64,000 nt of DNA. Origin: Cricetomys ansorgei. Lineage: Eukaryota > Chordata > Mammalia > Rodentia > Nesomyidae. Every line of letters begins with the position of its first letter. The stretch's first letter is position 1. Of this stretch, positions 9,611 through 21,189 are shown piece after piece. The stretch covers positions 2,486,501 to 2,550,500 of the forward strand of contig JAMJFZ010001089.1 in NCBI GenBank assembly GCA_026225945.1, in the 5' to 3' direction. Under the pieces are notes generated by a model that worked only from the letters and a program-made list of their open reading frames with translations, did not search any database and was not told where the DNA came from. A program made the position numbers and the translations under genes.

Positions 9611-12163
9611 AGCCACCCTGGAGGAAGCTGCCCTAGCCTGTGTATTCAGACCTTCAGGATGCCATGTAAGCTGCAGCTCCCACCAGAGGGAAGCACTGGA
9701 GGCCTTGCTGTCACCTCTTACCTCCTTTGATGAGGGCAACGGCAGCTGGCAAATCAGGGCTCCTTTGCCAGAGCAGCTGACTGACCCTGCTCTTGTCCCC
9801 GTGCATCAATCACCTCCATGACCTGGTGAGCACAGGCCACAGGGCCTCTTAGCAGCACAGGGAGCTTCCCTGCCTCTACAGCTCTGCCACTGCAGAACCC
9901 CAGCAGGAGAAAGCTAAAGAGCACAGGCTTCGCTGCCTCACGCCTCGGGCTGACCAGCTCCGGCAGGTCACACTGCGCTGTTCCAGCTGGTCCCAGCCTG
10001 CAGATGACTGTCCATTTCTGTGACCATCCAAGCAAGCTGCAGCTGGAGTTTCGTAGGGACTCAGCTCAGACTGGGAAAGGGTCTGGGAACTCTTCCAGCT
10101 TTTGTCCCGTGTGGCATTAGGGGTGGGAAATTCTGCAATGGTCGTGGAGAATGTATTGTCAAGATGGACATGGCAGTTTACAAAGTGACCAAGAACCCTG
10201 GCTCTAGACTGTGGCAAATGCAGGTTCGAGCACAGTAGCCTTGGGCAGAGCCACGTCTGAAGGAAGGGATCCCAACTCTTCCTAAGAATCAAATGACAGG
10301 GTGTGCCATAGCTGCTGGTATTGGGCTGGTGAGAGGTACAGATTCCCAAAGAGCCACCGCCCCCACTGAAGGATTATAAATTGGGAGGGGGACTTCAGAA
10401 AAATGTGATACTTGGAGATTGTCAGAAGGTCTGACCTGAAAGAGGCTTTAGGACTCGCCCAGCACCTGCACCTTAGAGATGAATTCCCAAGGCTCAAGGG
10501 TGTAAAATGGCTGTCTGAATTACTTGGATAGTTTGGCTGTGAAGATCAGAATGCCCAACCTAGCTACAGTGACTTAATCAAGTATCCTATAGAACCAGAA
10601 GTCAGAGGAACCACACTACCACTGAGAGCCAGGCTCTTTTTGTTTTAGCTCTGCTGCCTATGATGGTCCCTCCATGGTTTCAGTGGGCCAGCGGGAGCAT
10701 GAGCAACACGTCCCCAAGCAACAACTTCTGTGTTCTGGAAGAGAGAGAACAAGGTGTCCAGGCTTCTCCTCACAATGTCTTCCTGCCATAGAGAAAACAT
10801 TTCTCACCCTTCCCTTCAAGTGTGTTTGTCTAGAATTAAGCAAGCCCTGTTTGTATATTCTGGGCCTGGCACTATTTCTAAATATCAACCCTTTTCCTGT
10901 GCTGTGTCCTCACTGAGCAGGGCATGGGGAGGAGGGAGATTGAATAAGCTAAGGCTGAGTCCAAACTGAACAGTGTGACAGAGGCCAGCCCAGCCTCTGG
11001 CTTTCATGTCCCAGGACCTAGACAAGTGAGAAGTGTTCTGGGGCCAAAGGAAGGGAGTCATCGGATGGCTCAGCCTTCCCCCACACTCTTGCTGGGACTG
11101 TTGAAGATGGTGGTTAGCATGAAACATTGCCCTCTGAGGCTGGCAGTTTTTGAGACGTGTTTACTTGCTGCCAGGGGCCTTTTCCTGGTAGTGTTTATGA
11201 GCTCTTTACAAAGGCTAATTTATTTACGGCCATAACTCAATGGTGAGGGTCATGGAAAATATTTTTCTGCCTTATCTAGTGTCTTCTGCACTCAGAGAGA
11301 TGGAGGGATGGGTCCAGCTTGCACAAAGAGCCCACACAGGGCTTGCACCGCTGTTGGCAGGGACAGGATCTAGTGCCAGAAATCAAAATGCTAAGCCCTT
11401 TGTCTCCTTTTCAAGCTAAATGTCAAGAAAGCAATTACGGGTGACCCAGAGGCTTGCAGCATTCAGTAAGCGACCATCTGGGAGACAAGGAGCCATTCCT
11501 GGTGGCTCGAGCCAGGCTGCAGGAAGATGGTGGTGTGGGCTGGAGAGAGCAGGCAGGGTCGTGCTGGCTTTAGATGCAGGTTGTACAAGGTCCCAGATGT
11601 CCACGGCAGAAGCAAAGCCAGACCCAGAGCCCCAGGCGCCCAGGCAAGGACTTGTTCCCATTGCACCTGTTCTCTTCTTACTACCAGGAAACGGATCTCT
11701 TCCCAAGGATCTGGGCTTCTAAGAGATTCCCATTTACCAGACAACTGTAATTGTCAGATAATCAATTTCTCATTTCCCACTCCAAAGACTAGTCAGTGGT
11801 ATACATACCAGCCAGGGTCCCCCTAGCAGCAATAGCGCTACGACCACAAAGGGCAATTTAATCCTGGCCCACAGCAAGACACTTATCCTCGTAGATACCC
11901 TGAGCGGCTTTAATGAAAGAACACAGGCCATCCACCACAACTTCCCAAGAGAGCCTCTCTGTCTTAGAGTATTGCCAGGAAACTGTCGCAAGGTTTGTAC
12001 AGCTGGGGTCAAACCCCTAGCAACCCAGAGCTAAGGACACACTATTCCATCTCCCTGGGTCTCAGTCTCCCCGTCTGCGGAAAGGGAATGAGATATATTA
12101 ACAGGTTCTTTAAAAAATGTCACCCATATTACAGGGAAAATGTTGTATTAAAAAGATACTAGT
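9611..12163. other. Unassigned intergenic sequence
   Basis: About 2.5 kb with few recognisable repeats. Open frames on both strands reach about 157 codons (minus, 9876-10349) but overlap one another and show no family signature. No promoter-like CpG cluster is seen. Confidence 0.4.
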
Positions 12164-12320
12164 GGGGCCTAAGAGATGGCTCGGTGGCTAAGAGCTCTGA
12201 TTTTTCAGAGGACCCGGGGATCTGTTGTCCTTTTCTGGTCTCTGCAGACACCAGGCATCCAAGTGGTCCACAGACATGCACACAAAGCACCCATATACAT
12301 AAAGTTTTTTTTTTTTTAAA
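12164..12320 (+). mobile_element. B2 SINE
   Basis: Starts GGGGCCTAAGAGATGGCTCG with GGTGGCTAAGAGCTCTGAT (tRNA-derived promoter region), then TCCTTTTCTGGTCTCTGCAG and ACATGCACACAAAGCACCCA. It ends at a T run. Confidence 0.8.
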
Positions 12321-12419
12321 GAAATTATACTGGGGAAAAGAGTTTGTCATTTCCCTAAAACTTAAATGTAAGCTTGTCATGTGACCCACAGTCCCCCTTG
12401 TAGATGTGTATTCACAAGT

Positions 12420-12795
12420 CTCTGTTACTTTTCGTAGCTCCATGGACAAATATCCGATAAGAACAACATACGGGAGGAAGGATTCGGGTTTTGGCTCACA
12501 GTTTAAAGGAACATAGCCCACCACGGCAGAGCCAGCATGGCAGCTGGTGGCTCTGGGATGGCAGGAGTGTGACAGCTGATTGCACACCTCTTCTCAGGAA
12601 GCAGACAAAGTCAGTTAAACTTCAGACTGAGAAAGCATGCCTGAGCTATAAACCTAAGGCCTGCTCCCTGGAAACCCACTTCTTCCAGCTGGACCCCCCA
12701 TCTCCTAAAGGCTCCACAGACTCCCAAAACAGTGCCACAGGTTGGAGGGTGGGTGTTCAAACACATGAACTTTTGGGGTACACTGCACACTCAAA
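12420..12795 (-). mobile_element. Solo LTR, rodent ERVL/MaLR-type, antisense
   Basis: TCTGTTACTTTTCGTAGCTC, GATTCGGGTTTTGGCTCACAG, then CTCCCAAAACAGTGCCACAG and GGGTGTTCAAACACATGAAC follow the order seen in antisense rodent MaLR-type LTRs. The exact subfamily is uncertain. Confidence 0.6.
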
Positions 12796-12797
12796 AC

Positions 12798-13265
12798 CGT
12801 AGCCATAAGGAACCAACAATAGACATTCAAACCAAACTTAGGTGCCAATATACACACAAGCTCTCTTCGTAGTTGTCCAAAGCAAGAGACAGTTCTGTGT
12901 TCTTCAGCCAATGAAGGAATCAACAGAAATCTGCCAATGAAAGCATCAATAAAAATGGCATCTACACACTCAGCAAAATAGTATTTCCCCTCAAGAAGGG
13001 ATGTGGAATTGGTCCGTGCTACAATGTGGGCTAGCTCGATGCTAAGGAATGTTTTCTTCCACTCATATAAAATACTCAGGACAGGCAACTCCAAGGAGAC
13101 AGATTATACACTAGTGTCTCCTAGACTGTGGGGGACAGGACTGGAAAATGCTGAGTGGACACAGAGTTTCGTGCATTTGTGGTGATCAAGAACTGGAGCA
13201 TACAATTGAAAAAGACTAAAATGACAAACGCGATAGGCATTTTACCATAACAATTAAACACAGAA
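12798..13265 (+). mobile_element. L1M 3' end fragment, sense
   Basis: ACTCAGCAAAATAGTATTTC, CACTCATATAAAATACTCAGG, GGACTGGAAAATGCTGAGTG and TTTACCATAACAATTAAACA follow the 3' untranslated region of old mammalian L1. The 129-codon antisense frame across it (12705-13094) is explained by the repeat. Confidence 0.6.
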
Positions 13266-14024
13266 GTACTCTTCATATGCCAAAATTAAATTAGAGGCCA
13301 TAATTAACATTTTTCTTAAAGAAGGCTTGGAAAGTCACAGACTGTTGAGCCAGCAAGAGCCGTTCCCAAACCCACCCCAAGGACCGTCTTGCAGCAGACA
13401 CTACAGATGCTACAGGCTCTGATGGCCCTGGCGGTCCTGGTGAAGGCACCACCTGCACTGCTGCCCAAGGTTCTGTCCCTGTGGATGCCCCCTGTGAAGG
13501 AAAGAAGTCTGAGAAGATGTGTCTGGCTGAGTGAGGCTGGGCCCCGCCCCACTCCACACTACAAGGAAGACTTAGCAGGCAGCTCACTCGTGTTCCGTCT
13601 TCTCCAGAGAAGGGTAACGGACGGGACCTAGGATGTCTGGGGCACGCAGAGACAGTGTCTACTCCACAGATGGCGAGACCATCGCTAATGTGCTGCTGTA
13701 CGGCAGATGTGCAAGAAATACTGACAGTCATGGTCCTTTCCTGTGAAGTATTAAGAGAAGCAGATCACCAGCAAATACTGTTCTTTAAAGCATACTTAGA
13801 AAAAGGCACCTGGTCTCTCTCATTGGCCTCCTCTGAACATATTAGCATCCTGACACATGCAAACCATGATTCAAAGACAATGCTTGCTCATTTTTCCAAT
13901 CTAGAGACATTTAAACTTTTTAGAAGATGACCATGGCAGCTGGTCATTTGTTGAGAGGACACTAACCCTTGCCTTGGGCTGTCTGGGAGTTGCTTATCAG
14001 TCTGGCTGTTGTCCACTTAGATGC
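13266..14024. other. Unassigned intergenic sequence with a GC-rich, coding-like patch
   Basis: About 13316-13640 is GC-richer than its flanks and open in several frames on both strands (for example minus 13291-13731, 146 codons). I compared it by eye with common retrocopied genes and could not match it. It could be an old unrecognised retrocopy or chance. Confidence 0.35.
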
Positions 14025-14395
14025 CTGTCGTAGTTAGAGTTGTATTGCCTTGAAGAGACGTCATGATCAGGGCAACTCATAAAAGAAAGCATGTAAATGT
14101 GGCTTGCTTACATCCAGAGGGTCAGTCCATTATCATCATGGAAGGAATCATGGTGACAAGCAGACAGACACAGTGCTGGAGAAGGAGCTGAAGAGTTCTA
14201 CATCTGGATCGGCAGGCAGCAGGAAGAGAGAGTGAGCCACTGAGCCTGGATTGAGTTTATGAAACCTCAAAGCCCAACCCGGTGACACACTTCCTCCAAT
14301 AAGGGCACAGGTCCTAGTCCTAATCCCAATCCTTTCCAATAATGCCACCTCCCCGTGAGCCTACGGGGTCATTGTCATTCAAACTACCACAACAT
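14025..14395 (-). mobile_element. MT-family LTR (ERVL-MaLR), antisense
   Basis: GTAGTTAGAGTTGTATTGCC, GACGTCATGATCAGGGCAAC, AGGGTCAGTCCATTATCATC, CAAAGCCCAACCCGGTGACA and a CATTCAAACTACCACAACA end follow the antisense MT consensus. Confidence 0.85.
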
Positions 14396-14811
14396 CCAAA
14401 CATGGTGTCAGGAGTGGGTGGGAGCTGTGGGGACCTGGGCTGTCCTCCACACTGGTGGTGGAGCTCTGTCCGCAACTTCGCACTCACTGGACCTTGGATA
14501 GAGGGGACAGCTCCTACAGCCTTGTCCTTAATCTCTAGTACCAATCAAGAAAGAAATGGAAGAGAAGGCGATGGATAAAATCAGAGGCATTTTTTCCCAT
14601 CTCTATGTTATGATTTTCAACATTCAGAAAAACTGCGAACATAGGAGAATCTCCCATTTACACCTGGTTCACCAGCAGTTTAGAATTGTATCCCATTTGT
14701 TTTCTCATTCCCTTTTTTGTCAGTGTTTTTCTCTCCTCTCCTCACCCCACGCCGCTCCCTGCCACTGTACCTCTAAATTCCCTTGTGTGTAGGTCCCAAA
14801 AAATAAGAATA
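14396..14811. other. Unassigned sequence between two repeats
   Basis: No recognised repeat, exon or motif. It lies between an MT LTR and a B1. Confidence 0.35.
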
Positions 14812-14982
14812 GCCAGGCAGTGGTGGCGCACGTCTTTAATCCTAGCACTAGGCAGGCAGAGGCAGGCAGATCTCCATGAGTTCGAGGCTAGCCTGGTCTA
14901 CAGAGTGAGTTCCAAGACTGCCAGAGTTACAACAGAGAAACCCTGTCTAGAAAAACAAAAACAAAAGCAAACAAAAACAATC
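14812..14982 (+). mobile_element. B1 SINE
   Basis: Full-length: starts GCCAGGCAGTGGTGGCGCAC, has GAGTTCGAGGCTAGCC and a CAGAGAAACCCTGTCTAG end with a CAAAA-rich tail. It shares with the other B1 copies here the GAGTTACAACAGAGAAACC variant near the 3' end. Confidence 0.95.
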
Positions 14983-15046
14983 CTATGAACAACTTCAAGA
15001 GTATTATCAAAATCTAGAGACTGGATATTGACCAGTATTGTCACCA

Positions 15047-15356
15047 TCTTAGTCACTGTTCAGTTGCTGTGAAGAGACACCATGACCAAGGTAATTCTTA
15101 TAAGAAAAAGCATTTAACTGGGGCTTCCTTACAGTTTCAGAGGTTTGATCCATTGTCACCATGGCATGAAGCGTGGCAGCATGCAGGCAGGCACGGTGCT
15201 GGAGAAGTAGCTGAGAGCTACATACTGAGCCACAGGCAGAGAGCGAAAGGGGGGAGCTTTGGAAACCTCAAAGCCACGCCTCCTAATCCTCAAATAGTGC
15301 CACTCCTATGGGGTGGAGCCTGTGGGGACCGTTCTTATTCAAACCACCACAGTCAG
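15047..15356 (-). mobile_element. MT-family LTR (ERVL-MaLR), antisense
   Basis: TCAGTTGCTGTGAAGAGACA, CCATGACCAAGGTAATTCTT, CTCCTAATCCTCAAATAGTG and TTCTTATTCAAACCACCACA are the antisense MT landmarks. Confidence 0.85.
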
Positions 15357-16260
15357 GTAAACCTCAGTCCATTTTCCAAGTTCACTCATGTTCCCTGTAA
15401 TGCCCTTTAGAACTATTTGTATATGTAGAGAATGCTTAATTCCACTGTGGTCAGAGAACACAGATGTCAGACTTTTTAAATGTACTTTGTGCCTTTATCC
15501 CGCCTGCTGGTGTTTCTTGTGGGTTTCCTGGGCCCTCATCCAAACATGCCAGCCAAGGGTCGGGAAGGGATTTATGAAAATTTGGGGACTCTCCTCCTGA
15601 TTTCTTGTTGTCTGACGTTTCCTTCCTCATTTTTCCGGAGTTAGATGGCCGCTTTCTGAGAAGTCGGGGCAGTTGAGACGATTTCTCCATCACTTCCTGG
15701 AAAGTAGGATAATGTCTTTCCACACAGAGTGTGTGAGTGAACCACTCCCAATCATTCTCCACTCCCGCCGCCCTCATGAATTTGCTGAGACTGTATACCT
15801 CACTCTACATACGTGTACATAATCAGGAGGGTGACTTGGTGCTGTCCCATTCTCTAATTTGTATTACCATTCTGAGTAGAGTAAACTTGACCCCCAAACC
15901 CAGCGATTCTCAGTTTTGGTTGGATTCAGCTATTCGTTTCTCTAATTTAGTTATTTCGTGGTTTCTTCTTAACAATAAATACATGAAGAAGTCCTTTTAG
16001 GAGTGAACATGAATAATTAAAAATTGAGTGCGATGAGACTAACGATACTCACGAAATGAGCCAAATAGCATATGGTTAAACCCATGAATATGTCAGCTAA
16101 TGAGTCACTGGGATGTTAAATGTATAATGAAGAAAGCTTTGCTGAAACACCTCCTTGTATTTTATAAAACAGTGTTTAAATATTTGACATAGTTCAGCAA
16201 TGCTCTGAAGAGGCAGTCTACCTGGCTTGGATGATGGAAGTGCCATGGGTTGGGGTATAA
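15357..16260. other. Repeat-poor AT-rich unique block
   Basis: No interspersed repeat is recognised. Around 15850-16200 there are several TAAT-core and GATA-like words and an ATAATTAAAAATTG block. It could be conserved non-coding DNA, but only an alignment would tell. Confidence 0.4.
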
Positions 16261-16261
16261 A

Positions 16262-16510
16262 TTATCTTTATCATCGTGTCACTCAAATAGCTTCGTCTGC
16301 GGCAACGGGAGCTTGTGGCATGGCTTGTTACGCTTCAACGGGTCAGAAAGCCAGTTCAGAGTAGGTACGGTCTGTACCCCTCAAGGCAAGCCCCATCAAC
16401 AGTCCACTTCTCACAGCTAGGCGCCACCACCTGAAGGTTCCTCAACCTCCCAAAACAGTGCCCCTAACTGGGGACCAAGTGTTCACATCAGTCTTGGAGC
16501 GTGTTTTACC
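16262..16510 (-). mobile_element. LTR fragment, rodent ERVL/MaLR-type, antisense
   Basis: The end AACCTCCCAAAACAGTGCCC then GGGGACCAAGTGTTCACATC matches the same antisense end seen at 12.7 kb. The first half is badly diverged. Confidence 0.5.
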
Positions 16511-16790
16511 TGCAATCCAGAGCCCTCGGTGGTTATCCAACATCTTCATTGTCTTACAGTTGTAGGGTCTGGATGACCCAAATCAAGGAGTCCACAAGGT
16601 ATGGTTTCGTCTGAGTCTTTCTCCACGTCTTAGAGATGACCACTTTCTCTCTATGTCTTCTTGCCATCTTCCCTCATGTCTGATGGTGTCCTGCTTTTCT
16701 CTTTAGAGATTCCATCTTATTTGGCTCTAATGATTCCATCTTATTTGTCTCCAAATATGGTCCCATTCTGAGGTACAGGGTTTGTCTCCA

Positions 16791-16989
16791 GGATCACAGT
16801 TCAGCATTGCTCACTCTGGTATCACAGGATCACAGGTATTCCTCACAGGAGCCACCAGGATCACAGGAATTCCAGGGTCACAGTTCAACATTGCTCACTC
16901 TGGTATCACAGGATCACAGGTATTCCTCACAGGAGCCTCCAGGATCACAGGAACTCCAGGGTCACAGTTCAACATTGCTCACTCTGGTA
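16791..16989 (+). repeat. 84-bp tandem repeat, about 2.4 copies
   Basis: Units begin at 16791, 16875 and 16959, each with GGRTCACAGTTCARCATTGC. Internal GGATCACAGG words suggest it grew from a shorter unit. Because 84 is a multiple of 3, two overlapping + frames stay open across it. Confidence 0.95.
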
Positions 16990-17224
16990 CAGTAACGCAA
17001 GCGTTACTTGGTGAAGAATGGAGTATTCTCCACCTGAAGATGGGGGCCAGGACTTAGAGAAAACCAGATTAGAGTGTCCAATGGGGACACTGATCTCTCT
17101 CTGTGGTTTGATGACATCCAAACATGGGAGAAGAACCCATGCTTCCTTCCTCCTAGTATCCGAATTCACTAGCTCTGCCTCAGCTCCTCCAACTGCTTTA
17201 CTCTTTACTGTGGTTGCTTTGGTG

Positions 17225-17332
17225 TCTTGTTTTGTTTTGTTTGGAGCTCTGTCTGTGTATCCCAGGCTAATCTTGAACTTGTGGTCCTCTTGCCTCTGTC
17301 TCCCTAGAGTTGGAGTTATCACGTATCCATCC
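17225..17332 (-). mobile_element. B1-related monomer (pB1/PB1), antisense
   Basis: GTATCCCAGGCTAATCTTGA, ACTTGTGGTCCTCTTGCCTC and CTCCCTAGAGTTGGAGTTAT match the antisense 7SL-derived monomer, with a T-rich start. Confidence 0.6.
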
Positions 17333-17429
17333 CCTCATCTCTCTCTTTCCTAGGTATAACTAGTAGCAATTCTATCATGTCCCAAAGGAATTCATGAAGA
17401 GAAGATAACAATGATCTATCACTTAAAAA

Positions 17430-17655
17430 AATTGGGGCGGTTCACACATGCAAGCCAACACTCAGCAGAAGAAGGCGGGAGAGTTTGAGGCTAGCCCATT
17501 CTACTTAGTGAGTTCTTGGTTTTCCTGTTAAGCACCCCTTTCTCTATATATAAATCAGTTGTAACCTCAGCGCTCAGGAAATGGAGGCAAGGTGACCACA
17601 AGTCTGAGGCCAGCCTGAGTCCCTGTCTCAAGAAAGAACAAAAAGAGGTATACAT
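17430..17655 (+). mobile_element. Two degenerate B1-related monomers in tandem
   Basis: AGAGTTTGAGGCTAGCCCAT (first) and ACCTCAGCGCTCAGGAAATG then GTCTGAGGCCAGCCTGAG...CCCTGTCTCAAGAAAG (second) are diverged B1/PB1 boxes. A unique-looking stretch separates them. Confidence 0.5.
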
Positions 17656-17699
17656 GCACTCTGTCATTTTAGCTAAATCTTTTCTTCACAAGCTTTATT

Positions 17700-17885
17700 C
17701 ACATATAAATGACTAATACGTATATATGCATATGTATATATGTATATATATGACACATAAAAAACAAGTCATATATATTTATAGCAAGCACCTGGGTATT
17801 TTTGATATATGTCTATATCCTGAAATAATTACCACATTCAAGTTAATTGCCACATCCATCATTCCATATATATATATATACACAC
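17700..17885. repeat. AT-rich low-complexity (TATA/TATG)n tract
   Basis: Repeated TATATA, ATATGT and ACATAT words with little else. Part of it belongs to the neighbouring L1 remnant. Confidence 0.8.
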
Positions 17886-18245
17886 GCTTATACACATCTG
17901 TGTGTGATGAGACCGTGTAAGATCGAGTCTCTTAGCAGTTTTTATTTGTATCGTACGTTGTTATTAACTATAGTCATGAAGGCATACAGTGCATCTCTCC
18001 ATTGTTTCTCTCCTGTTTGGTTGAAATGCTTTACCTTTGACTAGTATCTCCAGAATTCCCTGTCTCCTTCCCAGTGTCTTCCAACTGCCATCCTACCCTC
18101 TGCCTCTATGACTTCAGTGTCTAGACATCACATACAAGTGATACCATGCAGTACTTGTCTCTTTGCGCCTGGCTTATTTCACTTAGCACTCTGTCCTCCA
18201 GCTTCATCCATCTTATCACTGAGAAAAGAATTTCCAGAGGGTTTA
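17770..18245 (-). mobile_element. L1M 3' fragment, antisense
   Basis: TTGTTATTAACTATAGTCAT, CCTTTGACTAGTATCTCCAG, GGCTTATTTCACTTAGCACT and TCCTCCAGCTTCATCCATCT are the classic antisense L1M 3' landmarks in order. Confidence 0.8.
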
Positions 18246-18254
18246 TGCTGCTTT

Positions 18255-18412
18255 TCTATTTGTTTGTTGGTTTTGATGAGACAGGGTCTCTCTCTTTGTA
18301 GCTCAGGCTGGCCTAGAAGTCATCATGTATCCCACACAGGCCTGGAACTCGAGATTCTCTGTCTCTGCCTCCCAAGTATTGGGATTGTAGGTGTATATTA
18401 TCATGCCTGACG
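18255..18412 (-). mobile_element. B1-related SINE, antisense
   Basis: GAGACAGGGTCTCTCTCTTT, GGCTGGCCTAGAAGTCATCA and CTCCCAAGTATTGGGATTGT follow the antisense B1 order with strong divergence. Confidence 0.7.
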
Positions 18413-18559
18413 GGAGAAGGGATGCCTGCTGAGACAGCCTGGCAGGAATTTGGCTAAGGTGAGCTCAGCGGCTGAAGAGCAATGAGCACTCCTCCAGAAG
18501 AAGCTGCAGAAGGGTCTGACTTCAGTTTTAGTCAAGTTCATCTTGACCAAACTTGGGTC

Positions 18560-18880
18560 TGGAGAGGTTTAACTGAGGAGAGAAGAGCCACTGTGAGTAA
18601 GATACCATCCTGTGGACTGGGGTCCCTGGCTGCATGTAAAGGAGGGACGCAGAAACAAAGGCGAGTACAAGCATCCGTCCCTCCCGGCTTCCTGACTGCA
18701 GGTGCTGAGTGAACAGTGCCTCGGAGCTCCTGCTGCCATGATTTCCTAGCCATGATGGACTGCATGCTCCATCTGTGCCCCCCTAAAAGCCCTCTCCCTC
18801 CTTAAGTTGCCTTCCTCGGGTTGCTTTTGTTAGATATTTTGTCACCAAAGCAAATAAAGTACCCAACGTTGTCACCAAAG
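18560..18880 (+). mobile_element. LTR fragment, rodent ERVL-type, sense
   Basis: GGAGAGGTTTAACTGAGGAG, GGCTTCCTGACTGCAGGTGC, GCCATGATGGACTGCATGCT and CTCCTTAAGTTGCCTTCCTC...GATATTTTGTCACCAAAGCA match the repeat family also present at 26.4, 29.8 and 36.0 kb. Confidence 0.55.
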
Positions 18881-18907
18881 CAGAAAGGGACCAGTGCTTG
18901 GAGCGGC

Positions 18908-19460
18908 TGGTCAGTTTTCTGTTACCATGATAAATACCTGAGAACTAATTAAATGAACAACCGAAAGCTATACAGGAAGCAGCAGAATCTTTTATTTTTA
19001 ATTTAAATGATGATAAACATTGGCGTTTTGCCCACAGGACCAGAAGTGGAGTATAAAGGAGGGTTGTATAGTTCTAGTGGGCTAGAAGAACTTAAGAGAA
19101 AGGTATTTTATTTATTTATTTAGTTTTACTCATGGTTGGCACCCTACTTTTGAGCCTGTGGCAAGGCAAGATGTTGTGGTGGGAGCACAACGTAGAGGAA
19201 TTGATTTGCTTCATGCCAGTCAGGAGAGAGCGGGAGGGAGGGAAAGAGAGGTAGAGGGAGGGAGAGAGGGAGAGGAGGGAGGGAGGAAGAGAAGAGGGAA
19301 GGAGAAAGAGAGAATGTCAGTTGAGTCTTAAGTCCCTTTAAGGGCATGCTCTTAATCACCTAACTGCCTCCCATTAGGCAGCCCCACCTCTTAAAGATAC
19401 CACACTTCCCAGAAGGACCATAGGCTAGAGACCAATCATTGAACACATAGCTCTTGGAGT
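18908..19460 (-). mobile_element. LTR, rodent MaLR-like, antisense, with a purine-rich block
   Basis: GGTCAGTTTTCTGTTACCAT, TTGAGCCTGTGGCAAGGCAA and CAGCCCCACCTCTTAAAGAT...AACACATAGCTCTTGG are antisense LTR landmarks. A GGGA/GAGA-rich block (19225-19312) is expanded inside it. Confidence 0.55.
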
Positions 19461-21189
19461 GGGACTACCCATCTGTACAATACTGCATATTTATATTCTC
19501 CCAAAACTTAAGATTGTAAGGCGTGCTTTCCTGCGTGGCTACTTAGTGATAATCTTGTTGACCACGCAATGTCCTAATTTACATAGGTCCACCTACTTTT
19601 TGTTTCATACTCAGTTGCTGTCAGTCACCAGTATAAAAACCATAGTAAAACCCTCCACCCTCCACCCATAAGGCTTATCGCATCTTATGGGTTAGTTTGT
19701 TTGAGTTAGATTCCCAGGTGGAAGTTTCAGAGTCAAAAGGTACTATTTCATATTTATAAAAATGTTTCTGATGATCTGAAGGAGACCAGGTGGGGTAAGG
19801 GGCGAAGGAGAAACACGAACAGATTTGCAGCAGATGGTAATGAGCGAACTTAAAGATCCCGAGGGAGAAGCAAGGACTGTGTCACCCGCAGACACTGTCC
19901 TCTGAACACAGGCTTGTTGGGTGTCTGTCTTTCCTAACCCTTTCCAGATGCCCTCGGGCAGAGCTGAGAGCTTAGCAGAGCAACAGGCACGATGGGAGAA
20001 CTGCTTGGCTCAGATCCTCCTCAGGCAGCGGCTCCAGACGGTGCACAGACAGTTAGTTACCAAGGAGATCTCCCCATCTCCCTCTTTTCCAGGTTCACAG
20101 CCCTGAATCTGTGCTGGGTGTCTGGATAGTATTACTTCAAAATAGGGAGGAAAAAAAAAAAAAAAAAAGAAAACGGCTTTAAAAGGCAATTTACGCGTTA
20201 ACCTCGGGGATCGGCACTGAGGACATGGCAAAGAACGTTCTGGCCCGTTCCTTTTTCTGTACAGCTTCGGGGTTTGATCTGTTCTCTCTGCTGCATTTGT
20301 TTTAATTTTACTTTAATAAAATAGAACCACCTGTGTCTTCTATGCTTCTAATTACATACAGCCCGTGGCGTGGCAAATATCCCCACCACATGAGCCCACC
20401 GGCTCTGATGAGAAACGATGAAGTAGCCGAGTGATTATTAAGGCCATTCGGAAACTAGGAACCGGGAGCCTCAGACCCTCATGCTGAATCCCAGTAGGAC
20501 CCCATTGCCACCGGTTTCTACAATTGGGCTTTGAGGACCTGGCTGTGCGTTGCTCCTAACTGCTCACAGGAAGCTCAGAAGCCTCCATCACAGCTTCTTA
20601 CTGGATTTCTACATCCCCATTAGCTTTTCTCAGCTTGAAAGCCAGCCTCAGGAAGCCAGAGAGCGAGATCCCAAGGCAGGTGGATGCCGTCTCTCAAGTG
20701 TGACTTTGCAAGGGCAGAATTCCCCATGCTGCAGCTTCCTATTAAGTCTGCAATGTAAGTCACAAGCCAAGAACATCCCTCTCTAAAGCGGAGGACTAGT
20801 GGAGCAGAACAGCAGAACTTACCACTAAATGGTGGTTGTGACCCATAGCCCACAAAAGGGAAGCTGGAGCTGCAAGTCTGGGTCCTGCTGGCCCTCTGTG
20901 CAGGTTCCCCTCTCACTATGCTCCATATGTGAGCATCATGGGGTTGCAGGTGTCTCTGAGAAGGAGGAGAGCAAAGGGAAGCGTGGGATGAGGGCCTAGG
21001 ACAGGCAGGATGGGACCACCCATCCTAAGTCCTATGAGGCTTCAAAGATTTACCTAACTCCTGGGAAGAGCCACCCGTCACTCACGACCACAAGTCTCTG
21101 CAATACATTTGCAAGGAAGTCCAGAAGTTTGTAAAATAAATAAATAAATAAATAACATGATTATGGTAGGTTAGCCCAAGAGGACAACG
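19461..21189. other. Mostly unique intergenic block containing an exon-like segment
   Basis: A possible terminal exon (19948 to about 20340) is described in the findings. An 18-base A run is at 20151-20168 and an (AAAT)n run at 21132-21155. The rest shows no recognised repeat or gene. Confidence 0.45.

Noticed and set aside
12705..13094. 129-codon antisense frame
   Set aside because: It lies across an LTR end and an L1M 3' fragment and is not gene-like.
13316..13640. GC-rich patch open in several frames, first suspected as a retrogene
   Set aside because: I could not match it to any common retrocopied gene by eye, and it has no poly(A) tail or start context. It is left unassigned.
16782..17057. 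Array-like repeat considered as a CRISPR
   Set aside because: The copies are directly adjacent 84-bp units without unique spacers, in a mammalian genome. It is a minisatellite.
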